From Streptosporangiales bacterium (lineage in GTDB: Bacteria; Actinomycetota; Actinomycetes; Streptosporangiales; WHST01), in contig WHTA01000018.1 of the NCBI GenBank assembly GCA_009379825.1, positions 1 through 64,000 of the forward strand: DNA of 64,000 nucleotides, written 5' to 3'. Below are positions 54,201 to 62,123 of this stretch, piece after piece (the first letter of the stretch is position 1; every line of letters starts with the position of its first letter). The position numbers and the translations under genes are program-made. The notes under the pieces were generated by a model. The model did not search any database and was not told the DNA's origin. It was given only the letters and a program-made list of their open reading frames with translations.

Positions 54201-54627
54201 CCGGATCACTGCCGAGTCGATCCCGGCCGAGCTGCTCGACCAGCGCGCCAGGTTCTACCTGTGCGGGCCGGACGCGATGGTGCGCGACCTGCGTACGGGG
54301 CTGCGCGAGCGGGGCGTCCCCGGCTTCGACATCTTCACCGAGGCGTTCTCCGCGGCGGCACCGCCGGCAGTGGCGGGCAGCCACCAGGTGCGGTTCGCCA
54401 AGTCGGGGAAGGCCGTGACCTGGCACGCCGAGGACGGCTACCTCCTCGACGCCGCCCAGCGCGTAGGCCTGCGGCTGCCGAGCGGATGCCGAGTCGGGCA
54501 GTGCGAGAGCTGCGCGGTGCCCCTGAGGTCAGGCTCCGTCCACCACACCGCCACCGACGACGTGGACGACGGCATCTGCCTCACCTGTTGCGCAACCCCT
54601 ACCACCGATATCGTCCTGGACGCCTGA
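51274..54627 (+). CDS. Molybdopterin oxidoreductase fused to its own FAD/2Fe-2S reductase
   Basis: 1117 residues in one chain. Residues 1-60 bind a 4Fe-4S cluster (Cys10, 13, 17 and 44). Residues 60-775 form a bis-MGD molybdenum domain of the DMSO-reductase family, with Cys143 (ATEICNWHK) at the metal-ligand position as in NapA/NasA-type enzymes. Residues 787-1030 are a ferredoxin-NADP reductase module (RNYSLSDAP, VAGGVGSTPFLSFLE, YLCGPDAMVR). Residues 1036-1117 are a plant-type ferredoxin (Cys1072, 1077, 1080, 1105). The order resembles an assimilatory nitrate reductase joined to a flavohaemoprotein-type reductase. GGAGG is just upstream of the ATG. Substrate unknown. Confidence 0.85.
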   Translation: MPVEKRNGYCTLCRSRCGAVYEVAGDRLVGVEPAPWHPTGGALCPKGRAAPEIAHGPRRLRRPMRRTAPKSAADPGWVEVDWDTALAEIAGRLDRIGREDGPESVAFALTSPSGTSMSDSIDWVERFIRLYGSPNIAYATEICNWHKDFAHAFTFGQALATPDYAHTDLVLLWGHNPARVWLSQSTAIAEAKLRGARVAVVDPRNAGSGLGADRWLRVRPGTDAALALGVARELLAIGGQDDDFLRRWTNAAYLVRCDTGEFLRDPAGAFVVYDETLGAVGYDPRHPGSVRPDALRLRGTVEVSSDDGTVACRPAFDHYAAACEPWTPERVEQVTWVPRSEVRGLARDLAEAGSVAYYSWSGVGQHTGATQTDRAISLLYALTGAYDAVGGNRNYARPPVNPLTSFDQLAPEQQALALGLDERPLGPARHGWVTVNDLSLAILEHRPYPVRALLSFGTNLLLSHADPQQSRQALERVEFAVHADLYLNPSAQYADIVLPVTTPWEREAVRVGFDISAAAGELAQHRPRMIPPVGDARSDAEIVVGLAERLGMGGAFFDGDIEAGWNHMLAPLGIDVDDLRAAPQGISFPQPQRERGFAAVDEHGAVRGFDTETGRVEVYSALLARHGYPAVPEYVEPPDAPGDAFPLVLSSAKSGRYCHSQHRGVSSLRRKSPEPTVELSPVLAEARNVADGDWVRVSTRHGSARFQAVLDETLHPGVVMAEHGWWQEQPDLGLPGYDPLSRDGSNYNGLIAADHVDPVSGSEPLRSFACQLRLDVPPDEESRWDGQRAFTVVDIDDEAVDALSLTLRAADGGRLPAYRPGQYVTVSLPSDAGDLTLERNYSLSDAPHGDEYRVTIQRLAAGAFSGHVHDTLDVGDTVYLSAPTGRFTLPVDADLPVVLVAGGVGSTPFLSFLEALREAGKPTRVTLYYGVRNGARHLFARRLAELAAQVDGLEVVTYYSRPAADDVLGRDYDHHGRITAESIPAELLDQRARFYLCGPDAMVRDLRTGLRERGVPGFDIFTEAFSAAAPPAVAGSHQVRFAKSGKAVTWHAEDGYLLDAAQRVGLRLPSGCRVGQCESCAVPLRSGSVHHTATDDVDDGICLTCCATPTTDIVLDA

Positions 54628-54665
54628 GGGCGAGGCCCAGGTACCCCGACCCCGTGAGGACGAAC

Positions 54666-55583
54666 ATGCCGGAACACGTTGTCGCTGACGAGCAAACCAA
54701 GATCGCCGTGCTCGGGCTCGGCGCGATGGGCCTGCCGATGGCCCGCCGCCTCGCCGAGACGTTCCCCGTAACGGTGTTCGACGTCGATCGCGTGCGCAGC
54801 GCGAGCGTGGGCGTCACTGCGGCTGACACCCCGGCCGCCGCGGCGGCGAACGCGGACATCGTGCTGCTGGCCGTACGCGACCACGCGCAGGTCGAGGACG
54901 CGCTGTTCGGTGCCGACGGCGCGGCCGGCCAGCTGCGTCCGGGCGCCATCGTCGTACTCACCAGCACCATTGGGCCGGCCGCGGCGACGCAGACGGCCGC
55001 GGAGCTGGCCGAGCGCGAGCTCGTGCTCGTGGACGCGCCGATCAGCGGCGGCCCCGGCCGTGCCGACACGGGCGACCTGCTGGCTATCGTCGGTGGCGAC
55101 CCAGCGGTGCTCGACGCGGTCCGTCCGGTGTTGGACCGGCTGGCGTCCAACATCACGGTGGTCGGCCCGCGCCCCGGCGACGGGCAGGCGCTCAAGGCCA
55201 TCAACCAGCTGCTCGCCGGGGTGCACATCGCCGCGGCCGCGGAGGCGGTGGCGATGGCGCGCAGCCTGGAGCTCGACCCGGCAACCGTGGTGGATGTGCT
55301 CTCGCAGGGCGCCGCCGCCTCGTTCATGCTGGCCGACCGTGGCCCGCGCATGGCCGAGACCTACGGTGCAGGCGCTGAGGTCCGCTCCCGGCTGGACATC
55401 TTCGTCAAGGACCTGGGCATCGTCACCGACATCGCGAGGGACGCGCACCTCCCGTTGCCGCTCGCCTCGGCTGCGCAGCAGCTCTACCTGCTCGGCGAGC
55501 GCGCGGGCCTCGGTGCGGCCGACGACTCCAGCGTCGTCACGGTACTGTCGCCGAAGTCGGCTGAAGAGGAGCTCGGATCGTGA
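54666..55583 (+). CDS. NAD-binding beta-hydroxyacid dehydrogenase, L-threonate-dehydrogenase-like
   Basis: 305 residues: IAVLGLGAMGLPMARRLAE, VDAPISGGPGRADTGDLLAI and the catalytic region GDGQALKAINQLLAGVHIAA with its Lys. The A-I-N-Q-L-L-A-G-V-H variant is that of L-threonate dehydrogenase (LtnD) and relatives acting on four-carbon sugar acids. GTGAGGA lies ahead of the ATG. The stop overlaps the GTG of the next gene. Confidence 0.8.
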   Translation: MPEHVVADEQTKIAVLGLGAMGLPMARRLAETFPVTVFDVDRVRSASVGVTAADTPAAAAANADIVLLAVRDHAQVEDALFGADGAAGQLRPGAIVVLTSTIGPAAATQTAAELAERELVLVDAPISGGPGRADTGDLLAIVGGDPAVLDAVRPVLDRLASNITVVGPRPGDGQALKAINQLLAGVHIAAAAEAVAMARSLELDPATVVDVLSQGAAASFMLADRGPRMAETYGAGAEVRSRLDIFVKDLGIVTDIARDAHLPLPLASAAQQLYLLGERAGLGAADDSSVVTVLSPKSAEEELGS

Positions 55584-56629
55584 CTGGACGGCACGTGGAC
55601 CTGCGGTCGGACACGGTGACGCGACCGTCACCGGCGATGCGGCAGGCGATGGCCGACGCCGAGGTGGGGGACGACCTGTTCGGGGACGACCCGACGGTCA
55701 TTCGGCTGCAGGAACGGGTCGCCGAGCTCACCGGCAAGCAGGCGGCGCTGTTCCTGCCGACCGGGTCGCTGTGCAACCAGATCGCCATGCACGTGTACGC
55801 GCGGTCCGGGCACGTCGTCGTCTGCGAGGAGACGGCGCACACCGGTGACCACGAGATGGCGTCGACGGCGCTCATCTCCGGTGTCGCGTTCCGCAAGGTG
55901 CGCGGCGCGTCGCGCGGGCTGCTCACGGCGGCGCAGGTCGCGGACGCACTGGTGCCCGACCCTTACGGCATGACCGTCGTCGACCTGGTGACCGTGGAGA
56001 ACACCCACCAGGTCGGCGGTGGCACGCCGATGGCCCTCGACGACCTGCGCGCGATCGCCAAGGTGTGCGCGGGCGATGACGTGCCGCTCTACTTGGACGG
56101 CGCGCGGATCTTCAACGCGTGCACCGTCACCGGCACGACCGTCGCCGACTACGCAGCTGCTGCCGACGCGATGATGTTCTGCCTGTCCAAGGGGCTCGGC
56201 GCCCCGGTCGGCTCGATGCTGGTCGGCGACACCTACTTCATCGCCGAGGCACGCCGGCTCAAGGTGCTCCTAGGCGCCGGCTGGCGGCAGGCCGGTGTGC
56301 TCGCCGCCGCCGGCCTGGTCGCTCTCGACGAAGGACCGGGCCGATTGCACGAGGACCACGCCAACGCCCGCCGCCTAGCCGTTGGTGTCGCGGAGATCCT
56401 GCCCAGCGCCGTCGACCTCGACGGTGTGCGCACGAACATCGTGTTCGTCGACATCTCCGCCACCGCCCGCCCGCTCGCGGACTGGGTCGACGCGCTCGCC
56501 GACGCGGGGGTCCTGGTGACGACCGTGACCGGCAAGCTGCGCATGCTCACCCACAGGGACGTAGCCCCCGCGGACGTCGACACCGCACTGGACGCCTGGC
56601 GCCGGGTGGCCGCCGACCTGCACGGCTAG
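55580..56629 (+). CDS. PLP-dependent beta-eliminating lyase, threonine-aldolase family
   Basis: 349 residues of fold-type I: VDLRSDTVTRPSPAMRQAMA, GDDLFGDDPTVIRLQERVAEL, AHTGDHEMAS and the PLP Lys in MFCLSKGLGAPVGSML. Low-specificity L-threonine/allo-threonine aldolases look like this. Cotranslated with a threonate-type dehydrogenase, it may act on a hydroxy-amino acid of the same pathway and not on threonine itself. Confidence 0.88.
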   Translation: MTGRHVDLRSDTVTRPSPAMRQAMADAEVGDDLFGDDPTVIRLQERVAELTGKQAALFLPTGSLCNQIAMHVYARSGHVVVCEETAHTGDHEMASTALISGVAFRKVRGASRGLLTAAQVADALVPDPYGMTVVDLVTVENTHQVGGGTPMALDDLRAIAKVCAGDDVPLYLDGARIFNACTVTGTTVADYAAAADAMMFCLSKGLGAPVGSMLVGDTYFIAEARRLKVLLGAGWRQAGVLAAAGLVALDEGPGRLHEDHANARRLAVGVAEILPSAVDLDGVRTNIVFVDISATARPLADWVDALADAGVLVTTVTGKLRMLTHRDVAPADVDTALDAWRRVAADLHG

Positions 56630-56738
56630 TCGCCGCCCGGCCGACGGCATGGGTGCTCCGGCGAGTGTCTAGGCTATGGCCGGGCCGCCTCGACCCACCG
56701 ACGCGGATTCCGTACGACCGGCCGAGGAGGTACCGACC

Positions 56739-58121
56739 GTGCTGCGTGGGCTGAGCCGTTCGTCCTGGCCGGCGGCGGGGCCGCCGGCTCCCGTCCGGGT
56801 CGTGCATCTCGGGCTCGGCGCGTTCCACCGGGCCCATCAGGCCTGGTACACGCACCGGGCCAACCTCGCCGGCGCCGAGCAGGCCGGCATCGCGGCGTTC
56901 ACCGGGCGCCGGCCCGACGCCGGACGCCGGCTCACCGAGCAGAACGGCTTGTACGGGTTGCTCGTACGCGGTGCGGACGGCGACGAGGTCGAGGTCGTCA
57001 CCAGCATCAGCGCCGCGCATGACGGCAGCCGCGTGGACGAGATGGTCAGGTACCTGGCCGACCCGCAGGTCGGCGTCGTCACGCTCACCGTCACCGAGGC
57101 CGGCTACCGGCGCGCCGCCGGCGGCGGTCTCGACGTCGCTGACGACGCCGTAGCCGCGGACATCGAGACCATGCGCAGCGGTGGCGACGCACTGCACACG
57201 GCGCCGGCGCGGCTGCTCGCCGCCCTGCGGGCAAGGCGGGCCGCCGACGCGGGACCGATCGCGGTCGTGCCGTGCGACAACCTGCCGGCGAACGGGCCCA
57301 CGGTGCATGCCGTAATGCGTGAGCTCGCCGACCTGGTCGACCCGGCGCTCGCCAGCTACCTGGACGAGTCGGTCCGGTTCGTCTCGACGACCGTCGACCG
57401 GATCACCCCCGCCACCATCGACGCCGACAAGCACGCCGTCGGCGAGCGTCTCGGCCTCGTCGACGAGGCCGCCGTGGTCACCGAGCCGTTCACCGAGTGG
57501 GTGCTCGCCGGCGAGTTCCCCGCGGGTCGGCCGGGCTGGGAGGCGGCAGGCGCGCGGTTCGTCGCCGACGTCGAACCGTTCGAGCAGCGCAAGCTGTACC
57601 TGCTCAACGGCGCACACAGCATGCTCGCGTACGCCGGCCTCGCGCACGGCCACGCCACGATGGCGGAGGCGGTGGCCGAGGACGGTCTCCGCGAGCACGT
57701 CGAGCGGTGGTGGGCCGAGGCGAGCGGCCAGCTGCCGCTGCCGGCGGCGGAGCTGGCCACGTACACCGAGGCACTGCTGTCGCGCTTCGCGAATCCTGCG
57801 CTACGCCACCTGCTGCAGCAGGTGGCCATGGACGGCTCGCAGAAGCTGCCGATCCGCGTGCTGCCCGTCGTACGCGCCGAGCGTGCGGCCGGCCGGCTGC
57901 CGACAGGCGCCGTGTTCGCTGTCGGCGCCTGGCTCGCACACCTGCGCGGTGCCGGTGGGGACGTCGTCGACCCGTTGGCGTCGCAGTTGGCAGCCGACGC
58001 CGGTGGTGCCACCGACGCAGCCGCACGCGGTGTCCTGGGTGTCATCGCGTCCGACCTCGCCGACGACACCGATCTGGTCGCCGCAGTCGCCGACGCGTGC
58101 GAGCGCGTGGAGGCGCGGTGA
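56739..58121 (+). CDS. Mannitol dehydrogenase-family hexitol/uronate oxidoreductase
   Basis: About 460 residues: VVHLGLGAFHRAHQAWYT for NAD and the catalytic K-x5-N-x2-H in KLYLLNGAHSMLAYAG, with VPCDNLPANG and TEPFTEWVLAG as family blocks. The group includes mannitol dehydrogenase, fructuronate reductase and tagaturonate reductase. GTG 56739 is favoured over ATG 56676 because GAGGAGG lies eight bases ahead and homology starts there. The stop overlaps the LarA-like gene. Confidence 0.88.
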   Translation: MLRGLSRSSWPAAGPPAPVRVVHLGLGAFHRAHQAWYTHRANLAGAEQAGIAAFTGRRPDAGRRLTEQNGLYGLLVRGADGDEVEVVTSISAAHDGSRVDEMVRYLADPQVGVVTLTVTEAGYRRAAGGGLDVADDAVAADIETMRSGGDALHTAPARLLAALRARRAADAGPIAVVPCDNLPANGPTVHAVMRELADLVDPALASYLDESVRFVSTTVDRITPATIDADKHAVGERLGLVDEAAVVTEPFTEWVLAGEFPAGRPGWEAAGARFVADVEPFEQRKLYLLNGAHSMLAYAGLAHGHATMAEAVAEDGLREHVERWWAEASGQLPLPAAELATYTEALLSRFANPALRHLLQQVAMDGSQKLPIRVLPVVRAERAAGRLPTGAVFAVGAWLAHLRGAGGDVVDPLASQLAADAGGATDAAARGVLGVIASDLADDTDLVAAVADACERVEAR

Positions 58122-59410
58122 TCGGCGCCGGCGACCGCAGCGCGCCGCTCGCCGACGAGCTCGTGCTCGACACGCTGGCCGACGGCGTCGTCAAGCTCGG
58201 TCTCGACGGCGAGCGCGTCCTCGTGGTCGTGCCGGACGCCACCAGGTCGGTGCCGCTCGGCGAGCTGTTCGCCACCGTCCACGACACGCTCGCCGGCCGC
58301 GCCGCCACGGTCGACGTCCTCGTCGCGCTCGGTACGCACCAGCCGATGACGCCCGGCCAGATCGCCGCCAGGTTCGGTTTCGCCGACGCGTCCGCACTCG
58401 CCGGGCGCTATCCGGACGTGACCTTCCACAACCACGAGTGGGCGGATCCCGCGGCATTCGTCGACCTCGGCAGGATCCCCGCGGACGAGCTCGCGGCGCT
58501 GTCGAACGGCATGCTCGCCGCGGACGTCCCCGTCCGGGTCAACCGGCTGGTGACCGAGTACGACGCAGCGCTCGTGCTCGGCCCGGTGTTCCCGCACGAG
58601 GTGGTCGGCTTCTCCGGCGGCAACAAGTACTTCTTCCCCGGCATCTCCGGGCCCGAGGTCATCGACGTGTCGCACTGGCTCGGCGCGCTGCTGACGTCCG
58701 CGGAGATCATCGGAACCCCGGGAACCACACCGGTTCGCGCGCTCGTCGACCGTGCCGCCGCGTACCTCCCACTGCGCCGGCTGTGCGCTGCCACGGTGGT
58801 CGCGCCGGACCACCACGGCGCGGGCATGGGCGTGCACGGTGTCTACGTCGGCGGCTGCGACGACGCGTGGGCCGCGGCAGCCGAGCTGTCGGCACACGTG
58901 CACGTGCGCTACCTCGACCGTCCCGTGCACCGGGTGGTGTCGGTCATGCCGTCGATGTACGACGACATCTGGACCGCGGCGAAGGGCATGTACAAGGTGG
59001 AGCCCGTCGTCGCCGACGGCGGCGAGGTCGTCATCGTCGCACCGCACATCGCCACGTTCTCCGTGACGCACGACGAGCACCTGCGTCGCATCGGCTACCA
59101 CTGTCGCGACTACTTCCTGGCGCAGCTGCCGTCGTTCGCCGACGTCCCGCGCGGTGTGCTCGCCCACTCCACGCACCTGCGCGGCGCCGGCACGTACGAC
59201 GCAGCGGCGGGCGTGGAACGCTGCCGGATCGCGGTCACCCTCGCCACCGGCATCGGCCGCGAGGAGTGCGAGGCGGTGAACCTGTCGTGGCGTCCGCTGT
59301 CCGACGTGGGCGCGCTGACCGGCGACCCGGACACGCTCGTGATCCCCAAGGCCGGCGAGCTGCTCTACCGCCTCACCGACGGACGCGGGCCGGGGCAGGC
59401 GGCCCGGTAG
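58118..59410 (+). CDS. LarA-family (nickel-pincer) racemase/epimerase
   Basis: 430 residues. It keeps the catalytic and cofactor residues of lactate racemase LarA with the right spacing: Asp40-x-x-Arg43 (DATR), His74 (LGTHQPM), His160, Lys170 (GGNKYFFPGISG; the Lys that bears the pincer cofactor) and His186 (VSHWLG). His160, Lys170 and His186 are 10 and 16 apart, as in LarA. Homologues epimerise other 2-hydroxyacids, including sugar acids. Coupled by GTGA to a uronate-type dehydrogenase, so a sugar-acid C2 epimerase is likely. No larB, larC or larE is in the window. Confidence 0.85.
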   Translation: MIGAGDRSAPLADELVLDTLADGVVKLGLDGERVLVVVPDATRSVPLGELFATVHDTLAGRAATVDVLVALGTHQPMTPGQIAARFGFADASALAGRYPDVTFHNHEWADPAAFVDLGRIPADELAALSNGMLAADVPVRVNRLVTEYDAALVLGPVFPHEVVGFSGGNKYFFPGISGPEVIDVSHWLGALLTSAEIIGTPGTTPVRALVDRAAAYLPLRRLCAATVVAPDHHGAGMGVHGVYVGGCDDAWAAAAELSAHVHVRYLDRPVHRVVSVMPSMYDDIWTAAKGMYKVEPVVADGGEVVIVAPHIATFSVTHDEHLRRIGYHCRDYFLAQLPSFADVPRGVLAHSTHLRGAGTYDAAAGVERCRIAVTLATGIGREECEAVNLSWRPLSDVGALTGDPDTLVIPKAGELLYRLTDGRGPGQAAR

Positions 59411-60374
59411 ACGCACGGACGGTGAACTCACCGTCGTACCTGACGACCTTCGCCGCCCGGGTTGCGCCGGTGATCTCACGGCGCAGCAGTGTCACGGTGG
59501 TCGCGCCGATCTCCTCCGGCATGGCGGTGACCGTGGTGAGGCTCGGGGTCGCCGTGCTGGCGAGCAGCACGTCGTCGCAGCCGATGACGCTGGTGTGGCC
59601 GGGGACGGTCAGGCCGTGCCTGGCCAGCTCGGCGAGCAGACCGCAGGCCATCAGGTCGTCGAACGCGAACGCCGCGGTCGCGGGTGTGTCGAGCAGGGCC
59701 TGCGCCGCCGTCACGCCGCCGTCGAACGACGCGGTGAACGGGCCGAGCTCGATCAGCTCCGTGCCAGACTCGCCGGCCCAGCCCCGTACGGCGTTCGCCC
59801 GCTGTGCTGCGACCCAGGACGCAGCGGGGCCGCGCAGCAGCGCGACCGTACGGTGGCCGAGCTCCTGCAGGTGCCGGCCACCCTCGACGAACGCGGTGCT
59901 GTCGTCGCACACCACCGCGGGCAGGCCGGGCAGCACCCGGTTGATCAGCACGGTCGGGATGCCCTCGGTCGCCTCGCGCAGTGCCTTGGGCGGGGTTCGC
60001 GGCGAGCAGAGGATGAGCCCGTCCACGTGACCGCGGAGCCGGCGCATCAGTCGCGGCTCGGCCACCGTCGACTCGTCCGCGTGGACGAGCAGCACCGAGT
60101 AGCCGATCTCCCAGGCGGTCTGCTGGATGGCGCGCACGATCGGCGGGAAGAACGGGTTGGTGATGTCGGGGACCAACAACCCGAGCATGTCGGTGCGTCC
60201 GGTGACCAGGCCGCGGGCCGCCGGGTTCGGCCGGTAGTCCATCTCCGCGGCGACGGCGAGGATGCGCGCACGTACCGCGTCGCTGATCACGTGCGGCTTG
60301 TTGAAGGCGCGCGACACCGTGGACGCGGAGACCCCGCACGCCTTCGCGATGGAGTAGATCGTCGGGCGGCCCAT
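59373..60374 (-). CDS. LacI-family sugar-responsive regulator
   Basis: 333 residues: N-terminal helix-turn-helix TIYSIAKACGVSASTVSRAF and hinge, then a periplasmic-binding-like ligand domain (LGLLVPDITNPFFPPIVRAI, VIGCDDVLLASTATPSLTTV). ATG 60374 has GAGGAG upstream. It faces the SSS-transporter operon, and both promoters carry TGCAA-TTGCA operators. Its 3' end overlaps the convergent LarA-like gene by 38 bases. Confidence 0.92.
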   Translation of the reverse strand: MGRPTIYSIAKACGVSASTVSRAFNKPHVISDAVRARILAVAAEMDYRPNPAARGLVTGRTDMLGLLVPDITNPFFPPIVRAIQQTAWEIGYSVLLVHADESTVAEPRLMRRLRGHVDGLILCSPRTPPKALREATEGIPTVLINRVLPGLPAVVCDDSTAFVEGGRHLQELGHRTVALLRGPAASWVAAQRANAVRGWAGESGTELIELGPFTASFDGGVTAAQALLDTPATAAFAFDDLMACGLLAELARHGLTVPGHTSVIGCDDVLLASTATPSLTTVTAMPEEIGATTVTLLRREITGATRAAKVVRYDGEFTVRASTGPPAPARVRR

Positions 60375-60388
60375 CGTGCTCCTCGGTG

Positions 60389-60404
60389 GTGCAAGCGGTT
60401 GCAC
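60389..60404. promoter_or_regulatory. LacI operator, regulator side
   Basis: GTGCAAGCGGTTGCAC: inverted arms GTGCAA/TTGCAC, ending 15 bases before the LacI ATG. Likely autoregulation site. Confidence 0.7.
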
Positions 60405-60490
60405 GCCGAGGTTAGCCGATCAGGCGCCTGGACCGCCCGAGTGTGTGCACATCCGCCTCCGCAACGAAACTGGCGGCAGGGGAGTGGTGG

Positions 60491-60510
60491 TTGACATGCA
60501 ACCGGTTGCA
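60491..60510 (+). promoter_or_regulatory. -35 box with LacI operator before the SSS operon
   Basis: TTGACA (60491-60496) is followed at once by TGCAACCGGTTGCA (60497-60510), a perfect 14-base palindrome of LacI-family type that fills the space between -35 and -10. Binding there would block RNA polymerase, so the operon should be induced when the regulator releases its operator. Confidence 0.75.
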
Positions 60511-60584
60511 CACCAGTCTCTGGCTCCAGTCCGGCGCGCCGCTAGCAGGCGGGGTGCCACCTTCGCGGGTGCGGGAGCGATGAG

Positions 60585-62123
60585 ATGAGCACACTCGACT
60601 GGTCGGTCGTCGGTGGGTACTTCCTGGTCATGCTCGGTATCGGGCTGTGGGCCAAGGCACGGATCCGCGACGCGAGCGACTTCTTCACCGCCGGCGGCAA
60701 GATGCCGTGGTGGCTGTCCGGGATCTCCCACCACATGTCCGGGTACAGCTCGGCCGTCTTCGTCGGCTACGCGGCGATCGCGTACACCGAAGGGTTCGTG
60801 CTCTACGTGTGGTGGGCGATCGGCATCACGTTCGCGATGATCGCCGGGTCGTTCCTGTTCGCGCCCCGCTGGCCGCGGCTGCGGCAGCGGCTCGGCATCA
60901 TCTCGCCGCTCGAGTACCTGCGGGTGAGGTACGGATTGCCGACGCAGCAGCTGCTCGCCTGGAGCGGGACGGTGCTGAAGGTGTTCGACGTCGGCGCGAA
61001 GTGGACCGCCATCGCGTTGCTGTTGAACGTGTTCGCCGGTGTGCCGTTGGTGTGGGGCGTACTGCTGACCGGCGGCGTCACGCTTGTCTACTCGACCATC
61101 GGCGGCCTGTGGGCGGACGCGCTCACCGACCTGGGGCAGTTCCTCATCCAGCTCGTCGCCGGCATCGTGCTGTTCGTCGCGACGCTCACCACGCTCGGCG
61201 GCGTTTCGTCGCTGTGGACGGTGTGGGACCGGCTGCCTGAAGGGCACGCGGCGCCGTTCAACGGCCAGTACACGGTGCTGTTCGTCGGCGCCTACCTGAT
61301 CATCAACACGCTCTCGTACAACGGCGGCACCTGGAACCTCGCGCAGCGCTTCATCGCCGCGCCGACCGGCTCGGCCGCCAAGCGGGCGGCGCTGTTCTCC
61401 GCGGGTCTCTACCTGGTGTGGCCGCTGGTGATGTTCTTCCCGATGTGGGCGGCGCCGCTGCTGCTGCCGAACCTGGACGACCCGGAGCAGTCCTACGCGT
61501 TGCTGACCCAGGACCTGCTGCCCGACGGTCTGGTCGGACTCGTGCTCGCCGGCCTCTTCTCGCACACGATGGCGATGACGGGGTCCGACGCGAACGCCAT
61601 CTCGTCGGTGGTGACGAGGGACATCGTGCCCGCGCTGTGGAAGGGTGCGAAGCGGATGACGTCGCGTGCCGAGCTGATCCTCGGCCGGGTCTCGGTGTTC
61701 ACGTTCATCGCGGCGAGCATGGTGATCGCGTTGACGGCGGACAGCTTCGGCGGTGTGCTCGGCCTGATCATCCTGTGGTTCGGCGGCCTCGTCGGGCCGA
61801 TCGCGGTGCCGATGCTGTTCGGCATGCTGCCGGTGTTCCGCCGGTGCGGTCCGAGCGCGGCGATCTCGTCCTGGGCGGCCGGTGTGGCGGTGTTCGTGCT
61901 CATCAACTTCGTGCTCAAGGGTGCGATCGCCGCGCTCGCGCCGGACATGGTGACGGCCATCTCCGTCGCAGGGCCGGTCCTCGTGGCGCTCGTGGTCTTC
62001 GTCGTGCTCGGCGCAGTGCGGCCGTGGCACGACGCGGACTCCGACGCGATCGTGGACGCCCTGTCGAGCGACGAGGCCGCCGCCGCGAAGCCGGAACCGG
62101 TCGAGGCTGCGACGAGTGGCTGA
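60585..62123 (+). CDS. Sodium:solute symporter (SSS family)
   Basis: 512 residues, 13-14 helices. DASDFFTAGGKMPWWLSGIS and VYSTIGGLWADALTDLGQFL are core SSS motifs. Relatives carry sugars, sialic acid or organic acids. First gene behind the operator-bearing promoter. The next gene starts 8 bases before its stop. With an AGE-family protein and an amino-sugar-phosphate deaminase downstream, an amino sugar or its acyl derivative is the likely substrate. Confidence 0.9.
   Translation: MSTLDWSVVGGYFLVMLGIGLWAKARIRDASDFFTAGGKMPWWLSGISHHMSGYSSAVFVGYAAIAYTEGFVLYVWWAIGITFAMIAGSFLFAPRWPRLRQRLGIISPLEYLRVRYGLPTQQLLAWSGTVLKVFDVGAKWTAIALLLNVFAGVPLVWGVLLTGGVTLVYSTIGGLWADALTDLGQFLIQLVAGIVLFVATLTTLGGVSSLWTVWDRLPEGHAAPFNGQYTVLFVGAYLIINTLSYNGGTWNLAQRFIAAPTGSAAKRAALFSAGLYLVWPLVMFFPMWAAPLLLPNLDDPEQSYALLTQDLLPDGLVGLVLAGLFSHTMAMTGSDANAISSVVTRDIVPALWKGAKRMTSRAELILGRVSVFTFIAASMVIALTADSFGGVLGLIILWFGGLVGPIAVPMLFGMLPVFRRCGPSAAISSWAAGVAVFVLINFVLKGAIAALAPDMVTAISVAGPVLVALVVFVVLGAVRPWHDADSDAIVDALSSDEAAAAKPEPVEAATSG

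Noticed and set aside
55580-56629. Treating the threonine-aldolase-like gene as certain threonine metabolism
   Set aside because: Its coupling to a threonate-type dehydrogenase makes the true substrate uncertain, so no gene symbol was given.
57319-60030. Plus-strand open frame of about 900 codons
   Set aside because: Out of phase with the mannitol-dehydrogenase-family and LarA-like genes, which carry clear motifs in their own frames.
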